This document shows positions 9,736-20,544 of a stretch of DNA of 64,000 nucleotides, in pieces. The notes under the pieces are model-generated. The model ran no database searches. It saw only the letters and a list, made by a program, of their open reading frames with translations, and was not told where the DNA came from. Numbering within the stretch: position 1 is the stretch's first letter; every line of letters begins with the position of its first letter. Source of the stretch: Liopterus haemorrhoidalis (Eukaryota > Arthropoda > Insecta > Coleoptera > Dytiscidae); assembly GCA_963971575.1 (NCBI GenBank), contig OZ020618.1, positions 5,148,501 to 5,212,500 of the forward strand, written 5' to 3'. Position numbers and translations under genes: made by a program.

Positions 9736-10552
9736 TAGGGATTTGCAGCTAAGCACCCTACCATCTGGTGAGCGTTTCATGAACTTGTGTACATCAAATA
9801 ACATTTCGTTTTGTGTATTGGTTTTGTATGAAGTTTGTTTTTAAAGTTTTATTATAATCATTGAAAAATGTATAATACATATTGTTGTGTGCCTATGTGC
9901 AATTCATTGAAAAGAAGAAACCCGGAAATATCGTTTCATTTGTTGCCACTAATACAAGACACCGTACGGTTCGAAACAAAATTGGGAAAGCAAGAGGTTA
10001 GGAATCGACGCGATGTTTAGATAAACAATTTAAAAATTGGAAAAAAAGTGAGCCCTTATATCAAAGTTTGCTCATTACATTTTAATGATAGTGACTACAA
10101 ATAATATTTTCAATTTTGTATTTATTATCGCATATCTTGAAAATTCCTGTTATTGTGTGTGGGTTTTTAATGCACAAGTCTGTAGGCATAATGCATAAAT
10201 CATTATGAACTCTCTGTTTTTTTCAGTGACTCCACACAATATTATATGCCCAGCATTGTAGATTTCTACCCCTTGGTAAACAACACGGGAATTATTATTT
10301 CCCCCAATATAGTTAAAATAATCGACAATGGAAAACCGCCATAACTTAAAACCAGATCACAAAATGTAGTATTTTAGATGTTTACAAGTAATGTCACTTC
10401 ACAAAATCAGAAAATCCCAAACAATTATTTATTTTTTGTCGTTTTTTGATACACTTTTCGCTATTATTTACTAGTAAATGTCAAGTGGTATCTGATTTAG
10501 AATGGTTTCAAAAAAATCCGCGTGGCGCTACGATCTTAAAATTTTTCCCCTA
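9736..10552 (+). mobile_element. B-repeat copy 1: THAP-bearing non-autonomous element
   Basis: An 817-bp element with ends TAGGG...CCCCTA. Near-identical copies lie at 27519-28334 (+) and 41278-42094 (-). The interior encodes a decayed THAP domain, so the parent was probably a P-element-like or other THAP transposon. Copies have the same length, so this is a homogeneous amplified family. Target duplication is unclear. The copy 3 site suggests 0-2 bp (TA) rather than the 8 bp typical of P elements, so superfamily assignment stays open. Confidence 0.75.
9868..10020 (+). pseudogene. THAP-domain fragment in B-repeat copy 1
   Basis: Fifty residues begin MYNTYCCVPMCNS and contain ISFHLLP: the C-x4-C pair and FHxxP block of a THAP domain. 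A one-base difference from copy 2 shifts the frame before the tryptophan region. About 65 bases downstream another frame reads KVCSLHFNDSDY, which supplies the closing C-x2-H pair. The complete C2CH finger is therefore present but split by lesions, with no transposase body after it. Confidence 0.65.
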
Positions 10553-11408
10553 TAATCATAACCGAATAATATTTTGCTCAGGGGTGCCGAATTATGTCTT
10601 GCCTAGGGCAGCTGAATGATCTTGCCTAGGGGCGCCAAAAACCTTCACGCTGACTTTGCTTTCCTTCATTATTTATTTAGTTGATCGCACGATATTACTC
10701 AAGTAATAAGTATATTACAATATTACAATTATTTTTTTTATTAACTTACTTTTCCTAGCGTGACGTGAGTGCTTATATTAAGTAAGATTGCAATAATTAT
10801 GAAGTTACCAACTTATTTAGTGTGTTATTGAAGCTGAGCGATCAGATCATTAAAAATATAATTGATCTTGGTTAGCTGACCACGTGTAACTGATTTATTA
10901 TGTAATATGCGCATGCGCTAATTATCCTTTAACTACCTTGCTTACTTTACTTTCATCATTTCACTGATTAACACTGTTATACTTTATATTATTAATTATT
11001 AAACATATGGTTATTAAAAATAATTGTATTAAGAGCATTAACTAATGTTTGATATTCGTTTGAATTTAGCACGTTGTCGTGTAATTTTTATCTTATAATA
11101 TTTGTAACCTAAGGTATACACCTAGTGTACCTGACGCATTTGATCATAAGCGTACGAATATTGTTTGACATTGACGTTTGATATTTATTTTTGTGATGTT
11201 ATTAGTTTCTAATTTATGTATTTCGTGGGCTTACTGCGAAAAGTGACTAAACCGACGTTCACAGCTATATAATTTGTGGACTATACGCTATGACTTGTGC
11301 ACTGTTGATTGTCACTTAAAGTTTATCATATTGTCACGTAGGTGGTTTGATTGAAAGGCAACTCCTGATTTCAATAATACAATTTAGTAAATATATATCA
11401 CATTTACA
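10553..11408. other. AT-rich spacer with possible hAT end
   Basis: A hAT-like start (CAGGGGTGCCGAATTATG, ~10579) followed by two CTTGCCTAGGG blocks is visible, but I cannot pair it with a right end. The rest is AT-rich with no gene. Confidence 0.35.
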
Positions 11409-11593
11409 ATGTTTTATTGTTGTCAATGTAATTGTATGAATTTGCTCATGGAGTTGGGGAAGTCTTCGGTCCACCCCGTGTTGGCCAGGATCGGCTTGGA
11501 CCTATCTCCGAAGCGGGGGCTGTCCATCAGGGAGTCGAGAAGCCTGGAGAAGCTTTCTCCCACTCCCATAGTACTGCTTGCTTGGCTCACCAG
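11409..11593 (+). other. GC-richer open segment, left part (split by hAT)
   Basis: This segment and 12199-12330 are clearly richer in G+C than their surroundings. If the hAT and one target copy are removed, a plus-strand frame stays open for about 105 codons across the junction, including HQLYEYLASVSRSS and GLERIEELARFICL. The minus strand also has an open frame here (FSRLLDSLMDSPRFGDRS). I recognise no family in either. It could be a host exon or a fragment of a retroelement ORF. Confidence 0.3.
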
Positions 11594-12190
11594 TAGGGAT
11601 GGGAAAAAAGCATCGATGTATCGAAAACATCGATGTTTGTTTTAAAAACATAGATGTTTTTACCATCGATGGTCAGATGGCGATAGTATCGATAAAACAT
11701 CGATGTCTACTACCGATGTCGATGTTTTAACTTTGAAATTCGGAAACTACTGCTAGAGCGCTGGAATCTTAAAATTTTAATTTTTATTAATATTAGTACA
11801 CAAAATATAAGCGCCATCTATTGTGATATAACAATACTAATAGTGTTAGTTCTTATTCTTTTTAGCAGTTAGCAGAATAAGAAAAAATAAGAAGAAACTT
11901 TTTACTAATTTTTAACTAATTTTTGCAAACAATGCAACGACCAACGACGCCAACAAACTTGTTGCTTTTTGTTGACACTTTCCCAGTTGTTATTCCTCCA
12001 ATCCCTGGAATTACCGTATTGGGAAATATAATTATAATTTATTTATTAATAAAACTATTATTAGGATTATTATATTGTAATGTTAGTGTAAAATTAATAT
12101 TAGGATTGCTATGTTAGTGTTATAAAAAATGTAATATGTATTTCAACTTAAAAAAGTGACACCAACTTTTGCCTTCGATGTACAACCCTA
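11594..12190. mobile_element. hAT-like element in GC-richer segment
   Basis: The 597-bp insert begins TAGGGATGGGAAAAAAGC and ends GTACAACCCTA. It is flanked by an exact 8-bp duplication, CTCACCAG (11586-11593, 12191-12198). The left 120 bp are packed with CATCGATG-type palindromes that could form hairpins. The duplication length indicates hAT (or another 8-bp superfamily). The 11923-12117 open frame has no transposase motif. Confidence 0.8.
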
Positions 12191-12198
12191 CTCACCAG

Positions 12199-12330
12199 CT
12201 GTACGAGTATCTGGCTTCAGTGTCTCGGTCGTCACTGTGTGGCCTGGAACGTATAGAGGAGTTGGCTAGGTTTATCTGCCTCGATACCATGCGACGTCCA
12301 TGTATTTGTACTTCTGGTTACCCTAGTTCC
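12199..12330 (+). other. GC-richer open segment, right part
   Basis: Continuation of the segment at 11409-11593 after the hAT insertion. The frame that reads LYEYLASVSRSSLCGLERIE continues to CTSGYP and stops shortly after 12340. No splice sites or homologues were identified by eye. Confidence 0.3.
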
Positions 12331-13929
12331 AATATTCATTCGTCATGACAAATATTTTCTTATTACGAAAATGCGGCGTATGCATTTCGTAATCAGGTAA
12401 CATATGCTAGACGCTGACAAATAGTTTTTTAATCAAACAGCGGAACGTCACAATATCTAGTCGCAATCCTGACCTAGGATTATCTTTGTGAAAATATGGT
12501 AATGCAAGCGACCGTTCACAGCTCTAAATTTAATAGACTATGTGTTATCGGCTGTTGACAGTTGACAGAATTTAGTTCGCTGTTTTAATGAGATGGCTGA
12601 CCAGAGTTTTGGCATGAAAATATGGGTTTAGAATTGTTGTACATAATATTGACTACGAATTGTTTTTTTTTTTTTTTGGAAATGAGTCTTCTTTGTTTAG
12701 GAGAGGACCAAGCGCAAAATAAGATGAGCACCTTCAGTTTTGTCTATTATTTCTTGTTGATCAGATTTAATATGGTCGTGTTTGCAAATTCTTTAACCTT
12801 TGTTCCAATTCAATCCGGAAATTGCAATGAGTAATGTTGTACTTTCCCACAATAAGTAAGTAATCACGAATCAGGACATCCATTAACAACTAATAACAAA
12901 CGCATCTTTTCTTTTAAATCAAAGGTTAATCGACTTTCAAATGCATGTAACTTCAAGCAGATGATTTTCAATATTTTTCCGGATATTATCGAGAATTACT
13001 TCCGGGTCTTAAAGGTCTTTGAGTTAGTATTTCACGAACTAACGTAAGAGGGATACAAGACCAAGGAAAACCAAGGAAGAAAGGCTCCTGAACTGTACAA
13101 TGTAATCCATGAGCGATAAAAATTCTTTTAAAGTGAAATTTTTAAATTTATTGTGATTAATTTAAATTAAATATTTTGCAACGCTTATAAGTGAATCATG
13201 ACATACCAAAGTGTTGTGACACACCGGTTGAAAAGCACTGCTCCAAAGGCTAATAACCTTAATTTTAAATCTCAAAATTTTCAAATAAAAACATTGTTCT
13301 GAATAAAATTCAACAAAACTAAGAAATGAATAAAAGATGAGTTCATATGGGAGTCAGAAATCCGTTATATAATTTATAAAAAATTTATAAAAAAAAAACT
13401 CTTAAAAACTAATGACCCTGGAACCAATATAAATTTGGAAGAGCCGTTATCAAAAATTACGCATAACTGTGTAATTTTTTTATAAGAGATAAAGAAGAAA
13501 ATTAAAAGTCTGATTAATTAGTTTTTTGTTTATTTGGAATCAGAAGATAAATGGGAAAATCGACAAACACAAGTGATGCTGAAGAAAATAATTATGTTCC
13601 TAATTTCTAGACAAACTATCAGTATTTGCACTTGTCACACCATTTGCAAATTAGATTAAAGTATAAACTACGATAAAAGAAGATTTGTACATACTAACAC
13701 AAATAAATTAGATAAACATCTGTTTCATGGACGAAATATACGAGCAGTGGTGTAACCAGAGCTGCATGGGGGGCTCACGGGCAAAGATTGGGGGGGGGTC
13801 AAGAGCCTGAATATTTCTTTCCACTGCAATTTTTCAAAAACGCCATTTGATTAAACATTCCTCTCGTACGTTTCCATTTCCAATCAATGTACATTATTCA
13901 GATTTTTTTAGCAAATTTTCCCTTATGTG
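12331..13929. other. Spacer with degraded repeat ends
   Basis: No gene. Possible hAT-type relics are seen at ~13213-13247 (GACACACCGGTTGAAAAGC) and ~13745 (CAGTGGTGTAACCAGAG followed by a G-run). Neither has a partner end that I can place. Confidence 0.35.
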
Positions 13930-15795
13930 CAGAGTCGTAGTAAGGGGCGGGCGGAAGGTGCGACGACCCTGGACGTAAGGAAAGGGGCGCGGACGCCTTT
14001 TGTAGGGGGCGCAAATTATGGGCGATGACCTTTTATTTTTGCTTCTCACTTGGATTTTGAGAAGTGAGGACCTTTTTTTTTGCTCATCACTTGGATTTTG
14101 AGAGGTGAGGCCCTTTTTTTGCTCATCACTTGGATTTTGAGAGGTGAGGACCTTTTTCTGCTCATCACTTGGATTTTAAGAAGTGAGGACCTTTTTTTGC
14201 TCATCACTTGGATTTTGAGAGGTGAGGACCTTTTTTTGCTCATCACTTGGATTTTGAGAAGTGAGGATCTTTTTTTTGCTCATCACTTGGATTTTGAGAG
14301 GTGAGGACCTTTTTTTTGCTCATCACTTGGATTTTGAAAAGTGAGGACCTTTTTCATTGCTCATCACTTGGATTTTGAGTAGCGAGGACCTTTTTTTGCT
14401 CATCACTTGAATTTTGAGAGGTGAGGACCTTTTTTTGCTCATCACTTGGATTTTGAGAGGTGAGGACCTATTTTTTGCTCATCACTTGGATTTTGAGAGG
14501 TGAGGACCTTTTTTTTGCTCATCACTTGGATTTTGAGAGGTGAGGACCTTTTTTTTTTGCTCATCACTTGGATTTTGAGAAGTGAGGATCTTTTTTTTGC
14601 TCATCACTTGGATTTTGAGAAGTGGACCTTTTTTTTGCTCATCACTTGAATTTTGAGAAGTGAGGACCTTTTTTGCTCATCACTTGGATTTTGAAAAGAG
14701 AGGACCTTTTTTTTGCGCATCACTTGGATTTTGAGAGGTGAGGACCTTTTTTTTGCTCATCACTTGAATTTTGAGAGGTGAGGACCTTTTTTTTGCTCAT
14801 CACTTGGATTTTGAGAGATGAGGACTTTTTTTTTGCTCATCACTTGAATTTTGAGAGGTGAGGACCTTTTTTTTTGCTCATCACTTGGATTTTGAGAAGT
14901 GAGGATCTTTTTTTTGCTCATCACTTGGATTTTGAGAGGTGAAAACCTTTTTTTGCTCATCACTTGGATTTTGAGAGGTTAGGACCTTTTTTTTGCTCAT
15001 CACTTGGATTTTGAGAGGTGAGGACCTTTTTTTTGCTCATCACTTGGATTTTGAGAGGTGAGTACCTTTTTTTTGCTCATCACTTGGATTTTGAGAAGTG
15101 AGGACCTTTTTTTTGCTCATCACTTGGATTTTGAGACGTGAGGACATTTTTTTTGCTCATCACTTGGATTTTGAGAGGTGAGTACCTTTTTTTTTGCTCA
15201 TCACTTGGATTTTGAGAAGTGATGACCTTTTTTGCTCATCACTTGGATTTTGAAAAGTGAGGACCTTTTTTTTGCGCATCACTTGGATTTTGAGAGGTGA
15301 GAACCTTTTTTTTTGCTCATCACTTGGATTTTGAGAGGTGAGGACCTTTTTTTTGCTCATCACTTGGATTTTGAGAGGTGAGGACCTTTTTTTTTGCTCA
15401 TCACTTGGATTTTGAGAGGTGAGGACCTTTTTTTTTGCTCATCACTTGGATTTTGAGAGGTGAGGACCTTTTTTTTGCGCATCACTTGGATTTTGAGAGG
15501 TGAGGACCTTTTATTTTTGCTCATCACTTGGATTTTGAGAGGTGAGGACCTTTTTTTTGCTCATCACTTGGATTTTGAGAAGTGCGGACCTTTTTTTTGC
15601 TCATCACTTGTATTTTGAGGGGTTAGGACCTTTTTTTTGCTCATCACTTGGATTTTGAGAGGTGAGGACCTTTTTTTTTTGCTCATCACTTGGATTTTGA
15701 GAAGTGAGGACTTTTTTTTTGCTCATCACTTGGATTTTGAGAGGTGAGGACCTTTTTTTTGCTCATCACTTGGATTTTTAGAGGTTAGGACCTTT
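13930..15795 (+). mobile_element. hAT-MITE relative with an expanded minisatellite
   Basis: It starts CAGAGTCGTAG followed by GGGGCG-rich sequence, matching the end of the 673-942 MITE read on its minus strand (CAGAGCCGTAG...GGGGCGC). The same order follows: a 'ggcgc' block, then the CATCACTTG unit. Here the unit has multiplied to about 44 copies. The opposite terminus is not found after 15795, so the element is truncated or rearranged. A third partial relative, with only the other end, lies at 22247-22300. Confidence 0.6.
14041..15795 (+). repeat. Minisatellite, ~44 units of ~40 bp
   Basis: The unit is a variable T-run (5-10), then GCTCATCACTTGGATTTTGA and GAGGTGAGGACC. I counted about 44 CACTTG cores over 1755 bp, a mean spacing near 40 bp. 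CTCACTT and AAGTGAG in a unit are complementary, so each monomer can fold into a small hairpin. Single-base variants (CGCATC for CTCATC, TTGAATT for TTGGATT) recur in several units, showing amplification of sub-blocks. Open frames on both strands are by-products of the repeat. Confidence 0.95.
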
Positions 15796-16432
15796 TTTTT
15801 ATTTGTCTCCCCTTCAAATATCACGGTATTTCGACTCTTAACTTTATATCTTTTCACATTCCGCGATTTGTTTATTCTGCCTGGTCTTTCCTGCTCTTGT
15901 ACCTCCTTATCCCTCCTCAATTCTTCTACTATATCTGTTTGTCCTTTTCTCTTTCTCTCTGCTTCTCTTATGCTATTCCACACCTCGAAAAGTACTCTTT
16001 TCTTGTCTCTCCCCATGCCGACAATTTACTGACATCTATACATCAGTTCGTGAACTTCACCATCACTACCTTGACTTTTAAGGTGCATAAACAGTGACGT
16101 CACTGGCTATTTGTTTATCGAAACGGACCAAATAATAAAGAAAACAAATACATCATAGATCATAAGTCTAGCTAGAGGTAATCGATTGAGATTATTTGTT
16201 TTAACCACAAATATAGTTTCTACCTTATGGTAGACTAGGCCTGCTATGGCAGTTATGTCAATCATATGTGTTAAAATCCTGTTTTAGAATATGTAAGCGT
16301 TTCCGTTACAGAATGTTTTTGAATGAAACCATCAGTCTGGCTTGAAACCAAATGAAAGAAAGAGACAAAAAGACAAAGAGAATGAGATCAATATGTTTAC
16401 GGCGCAAGCGAATAGAGACTCGTTTTAGTAGA
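15796..16432. other. Spacer
   Basis: No gene or paired repeat seen. Open frames at 15726-16016 (-) and 15897-16097 (+) oppose each other and show no known motif. Confidence 0.4.
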
Positions 16433-16511
16433 GGCCGTCACCATACCATATATACACTCGGTTATATTCGGTTTTTGTTCGTTTAAACACCGAACATAAC
16501 CTCGTGACGGT
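16433..16511. repeat. Short imperfect palindrome
   Basis: Outer arms CCGTCAC and GTGACGG, and inner arms GGTTATATTCGGT and ACCGAACATAACC, make a two-step hairpin of ~75 bp. It resembles a miniature fold-back element, but no second copy was found in the window. Confidence 0.5.
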
Positions 16512-16574
16512 ACACTAAAAAGCAGTCACTTCAACATAGAACCTTGCTTAAGCAACAACCTAAAAAAAAACCCT

Positions 16575-16614
16575 GGTTCTATATATATATATATACATAC
16601 ATATATATATATAA
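16575..16614. repeat. AT dinucleotide microsatellite
   Basis: Alternating TA runs interrupted by two CATA steps. Confidence 0.9.
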
Positions 16615-16821
16615 CTAACATGTGCTTGCTTTGAACTTATGTGCTATGTTTATGTTATGTTTTATGTTTATGCTAATGTCACTACGTTGTTGACAGATAC
16701 TATTTTGAAGTGAACTTGTGTTTTTTTTTATTTTCACGTGGGGCGCGCCCTCTATTTTATAATGGTGTTGTCTTATGAAGTATCTTCGAAGGTGATCCTT
16801 TGAAGTATGGTCGGCGTCTCG

Positions 16822-16912
16822 ATGTCTCCGTTGCGGCGTCGGAGTTGCATTCTTGTTCTGGGTTGCATTGTATTAGTGCCTTTTTTTGGGATCGTCCTGT
16901 TTTCACCACCAG
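16822..16912 (+). CDS. Candidate first coding exon with signal anchor
   Basis: An ATG at 16822 opens MSPLRRRSCILVLG..., a short basic head (RRR at 5-7) followed by ~18 hydrophobic residues (CILVLGCIVLVPFFGIVLF). That is the form of a signal peptide or a type II signal anchor. The frame reaches CACCAG|GTAAAC at 16912/16913, a good splice-donor match, and then becomes AT-rich noncoding. The preceding ~90 bases are GC-richer than the surroundings. The next exon is not identifiable, so function is unknown. Type II glycosyltransferase-like proteins often begin this way, but chance cannot be excluded. Confidence 0.35.
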
Positions 16913-17480
16913 GTAAACAATTTAATACTATTAATTAATAAAACTAATAAATAAAAACAATGGTTTGAAATTTACAATTTTAATTTTGCTTGTTTAAATA
17001 CTACTAACATTTGAAATTTTTCAGTTTTCAAGTTTTAATATTTATGTTTGATTTCTTTGGATAGTCATCTAGGAAAAGGTTCAATGTGTAGATAGAAAGA
17101 ATAGAAAAAATAATAGAAATAGTTGAAGAAACTTAGTAGTGCACTTATATTTGATTTTAGTTCCAAATTGAATGTCTGCAAACTTGTAGAATGAGCTGTC
17201 AACATATTTGGTGTATCTATTAGTAGAAAATAGTTACAAAAATAGAAAAAGTAGTAGAAAAAGGTACTGCAAAAACCAATAGAACACAAAAAGTCGAAAT
17301 ATTTCGATTTTTGAATAGTATAAGTACAGGTATTTAAAAAAAATAACTCATCAACTTTTGTTTTAAATAATTCCTATCCTTGGAAACATCTAATGGAGGT
17401 GCTGCAACCAGCAGTATACTTGAGATTTTCTTTGGGAAAAGAATGTATTATTAAGATGGATATATTCTTTTAATTATGAG
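16913..17480. other. AT-rich spacer (possible intron)
   Basis: No gene seen. The minus-strand open frame at 17065-17289 is Phe/Tyr-rich low complexity. If 16822-16912 is an exon, this would be the start of its intron. Confidence 0.35.
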
Positions 17481-17668
17481 GGTATCCTTTTATGTGTTTA
17501 CAAACGACCACTAGATGGCAATATTGAAATGTCATTACTATATTCGTAAAATTTGACATTTGTTATTGTGAAATCAGTGACAGCTTATAAATTGACCGAG
17601 TAGTTCGTTGACTGCGAGCGTTTAATAAAAAACAATTTTGTGAAAAAATTGATATTAATGGTGAAATT

Positions 17669-18829
17669 TTGCGTTGGATGATTTTTTACGATTTTAGTAA
17701 AGGCCTAACTAAACAACAATGCATAGATTCGCTTCGTTCAACTTTTGGTAATGAAGCACCAACAGAAAAGACTGTTTACAATTGGTTTTCAGAATTTCGT
17801 CGTGGTTGTGCGTCCGTCAGTGATGAATCTGGCGAAGGTCGACCAAAATGGGTTGTGATTCAAAAAAACATCGATGCTGTGCGCAAAATGATTGAAGAAG
17901 ATCGGCATGTGACTTACCGTGAGATAGAGGCATCCTTTGGCATATGGCACACTGCAATACATTCGATTTGCATGAACATTTAGCTGTGAAAAAGATCTGT
18001 TCCCGATGGATTCCGCATAATTTGATCGGAGCTCAAAAAAGGCTCGTGTTGATTGGTGTAAGGGAATGCTAAAAAAATTCAACCTAGGCACTGCAAAATC
18101 CGTATACAGCATCATTACAGGTAACTTGGATTTATTCATATGAACCGGAAACTAAGCAACAATCCACTGTTTGGGTCTTCCAAGATGAACCGAAACAAAA
18201 GTTGATTGTTCCCGAAGCACTTCCATAAAATTATTGCTTGTTTCTTCTTGTTTCTTCTGTTGTACTGGACATGTCGCAACCATTCCTTTAGAGCAGAAGT
18301 CGGCAAACTTTAGAAGCTAAAGAGCCAAATTCACTCTTTACGGCATCTGGAAACATTTTAAAGAGCCATTATTTTGTTTTAAGACGACTTTTTGAATATT
18401 TTCTTAATTTTATTCCTTATCAACTTAATTTAAAGAGCCACATGAATGTCTTCAAATCCGATCTTTGCTTTAGAAGATCGGAGAACAATTAATGCTGAAT
18501 GGTAGATAATAATTTGTTTGCCAGAAGTCATCGACAAAATCAGGAAAAGCAACCAAAAACGTCGCATCATTCTTCATCATGACATTGCAAGCTCCTACAC
18601 AGTACGTCAAACAATTGATTATTTGAAGGAGAAAAACATCGAATTAATGTCTCATTGCCCGTATTCAGGTGATTTATTCCCCAATGTCAAACAAAAAATG
18701 CGTGGACACCAATTTTCATCACCTCAAGAAGATGTTGAAGCCTTTGTAAACCATGTTTTTGAGATACCAAATTCAGACTGGAATTTTTTTTCGAGAATTG
18801 GTTTGAACGCATGCAAAAGTGTATAAATC
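17669..18829 (+). pseudogene. mariner transposase pseudogene (several lesions)
   Basis: N-terminal helix-turn-helix region: SKGLTKQQCIDSLRSTFG..PTEKTVYNWFSEFRRG, linker GEGRPKWVV, then VRKMIEEDRHVTYREIE (to ~17983). After a frameshift the block SRWIPHNLIGAQKR continues. TGHVATIPLE near 18270 is cut by a hAT and resumes as EDRRTINAEW. The C-terminal part has RIILHHDIASSYT (second aspartate) and CPYSGDLFPNVKQ, where the usual SPDLxPxD motif has lost its final aspartate. There are therefore frameshifts, an in-frame stop after NAEW and a damaged active site. Clearly dead. Confidence 0.8.
18294..18467. mobile_element. hAT MITE inside mariner pseudogene
   Basis: The 174-bp insert begins CAGAAGTCGGCAAAC and ends GATCTTTG. 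Flanking 8-mers are CTTTAGAG (18286-18293) and CTTTAGAA (18468-18475), a one-mismatch duplication. Removing it rejoins the mariner coding order (ATIPLE to EDRRTIN), so the insertion is younger than the mariner copy. The internal 'aaagagcca' blocks are typical of insect hAT ends. Confidence 0.85.
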
Positions 18830-18917
18830 TTAAAGACGAATATTTTGAAAAGCAATAAAATAGTTTTTTTCAAAAAAATTTTTTTTCTTTAGCTTTTATA
18901 AACTTAAAAGGTACTCG

Positions 18918-19539
18918 TATTTGCAATACGCAAAAAATTGACATTTTGTCCTCTTTGATCTTCACGTAATTTGCCTCTCATTTTCTGTGTCATACTCAGA
19001 GTAAATTGGTACTACAGTTTTAAATTTTAATTGATGATTTATGATAATTATTTTTATGCCGTAATTGTCGAGTTTTTTAAACATTTTAGACTGCGATGTT
19101 ATTGATTTAAATATTAAATATCTATAACTTTTTATCTGTTTCCACTTCCGTGCTGTTAAAATTGAGTTTTGCGATTCTAGACACTTCATTATTTGAAGTG
19201 GGCCGACCTAAATTAATTTATAACAGTGAATGTACGAATGACATAAGATTTAAAAGATTTGCGTTGGACGATGCGTAGAAGAGGAAGAAATAAATTAATA
19301 ATAAAATTTAATAGATTAAATAATATATGGGTTTGTAAAGATCTTGAGATGAGAATAGGATCTCCACAAAGCTTCATCGTTTAGTTCTGTTGTTGACTAA
19401 AGCCTAGTTTATAACACTTAATGTATAACAAATGCATAAAGATGAAACAAAGGCATGTCATTGTTCTGAACATCTGTTTCGCATAAACAGAATAAAGACA
19501 GTCCTGTGATTCTTATTCTATGTTTGTGCTATGCATATA
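18918..19539. other. AT-rich spacer
   Basis: No feature recognised. The minus-strand frame 18962-19189 has no domain signature. Confidence 0.45.
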
Positions 19540-20103
19540 ACGGGTGTTTTTTTTAGAGGTATAGAACTTTAAATTGCAATAAAACAACGATGGATTATTC
19601 GATTGACATGAATTTTTTTTTATTCGAAAGATAATCTTGTGGCATTACATTAAATCATACCAACAAGACGGCGCAACATGTCACACAGCTCGTGCCACAA
19701 TCGATTTATTGAAAGACACGTTTGGTGACCGCCTAATTTCACGTTTTGGACCTGTGAATTGGCCTCCAAGATCTTGTGATTTAACACCGCTGGACTACTT
19801 TCTGTGGGGCTATGTAAAGTCATTGGTCTATGCGGATAAGCCACAAACGCTTGACCATTTGGAAGACAACATTCGCCGTGTTATTGCCGATATACGGCCA
19901 CAAATGTTGGAAAAAGTCATCGAAAATTGGACGTCCAGATTGGACTACATCCGAGCCAGCCGTGGCGGTCATATGCCAGAAATCATATTTAAAATGTAAT
20001 GCCACAAGATTATCTTTCGAATAAAAAAAAATTCATGTCAATCGAATAATCCATCGTTGTTTTATTGCAATTTAAAGTTCTATACCTCTAAAAAAAAAAC
20101 CAT
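19540..20103 (+). mobile_element. Fold-back DD41D mariner derivative
   Basis: The 564-bp element has inverted arms of ~110 bp (19541-19651 versus 19996-20103), much longer than the ~30-bp ends of the intact DD41D copy at 2996. The left arm contains the inverse of the last codons and stop of the transposase (GTGGCATTACATT). The right end of the element has therefore been copied, inverted, to the left, replacing the 5' end and N-terminal gene. The centre keeps the C-terminal third of a DD41D transposase. Ends begin near CGGGTGTTTTTTTTAGAGG, next to TA. Confidence 0.8.
19658..19999 (+). pseudogene. DD41D transposase C-terminal fragment
   Basis: Recognisable from YQQDGATCHTA onward. The second catalytic aspartate is in QQDGA and the third in SCDLTPLDYFLWG, with 41 residues between, as in the 3101-4189 protein. 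SCD replaces the usual SPD. The frame is open to LPEIIFKM-like ending residues and a stop at 19999. The first ~240 residues, with the DNA-binding domain and first aspartate, are missing, so it is non-functional. It is a different lineage from the intact copy, with distinct termini and about half the residues differing. Confidence 0.85.
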
Positions 20104-20544
20104 TATTATAAATTAATATTTTTACAAATACATTAATTTGCCCACCAGTTAGCATATTCGAGCGTTTGTAAATAAGAAGTTTTATAATTAGTAGATTTAA
20201 TATTAACTTTCCTTTCATTTTTCTTAGAATAACTAAAAAAACTCAGATGCCTATCTTTGTCCTTTCTTGAATGACAGCCAAAAACACTACATTTGTTCTG
20301 CTTTTATAGTTTTTCACAACTTCTGTTGACATTATAACAAAAATTCAACACTAAAATATAAGTAATAAGTTCAAACTGTACAGTATTTAGTACAATAATT
20401 TGGCTACCAGTTCTTCGTTTTTGTCTCGCGAAAATTTTATCATTTTTTTAAAATTTGTATATAGCAATTTTAGGGTGGGAAGTCTAAAAGAATATATTTA
20501 AAGCGCTGTCACATATATTGGTTTGAAATATGGTCATTTACTGC
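20104..20544. other. AT-rich spacer
   Basis: Nothing recognised. Confidence 0.4.

Larger units (their letters stand above)
17482..18917 (+). mobile_element. Degraded mariner element carrying a hAT insertion
   Basis: Diverged terminal repeats (GGTATCCTTTTATGTGTTTA left; inverse of a GTTTA..AAAAGGTACTC block right) enclose a broken mariner transposase gene. Length is ~1436 bp, or ~1254 bp without the nested 174-bp hAT and one target copy, close to a full mariner. Terminal divergence and several frame lesions show it is old. Confidence 0.75.

Noticed and set aside
9736..10552. Classical P element
   Set aside because: A THAP finger is present, but no 8-bp duplication and no recognisable P transposase body.
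14041..15795. CRISPR array
   Set aside because: Units are contiguous with no unique spacers, in an animal-type genome.
14046..16016. Repetitive proteins on both strands (e.g. SPLKIQVMSKKRS, LITWILRGEDLF)
   Set aside because: Products of the 40-bp minisatellite; frames drift because the unit is not a multiple of three.
20104..20544. Search for a second LTR, snRNA or snoRNA in AT-rich gaps such as this one
   Set aside because: No conserved box motifs or repeat pairs could be supported by eye.
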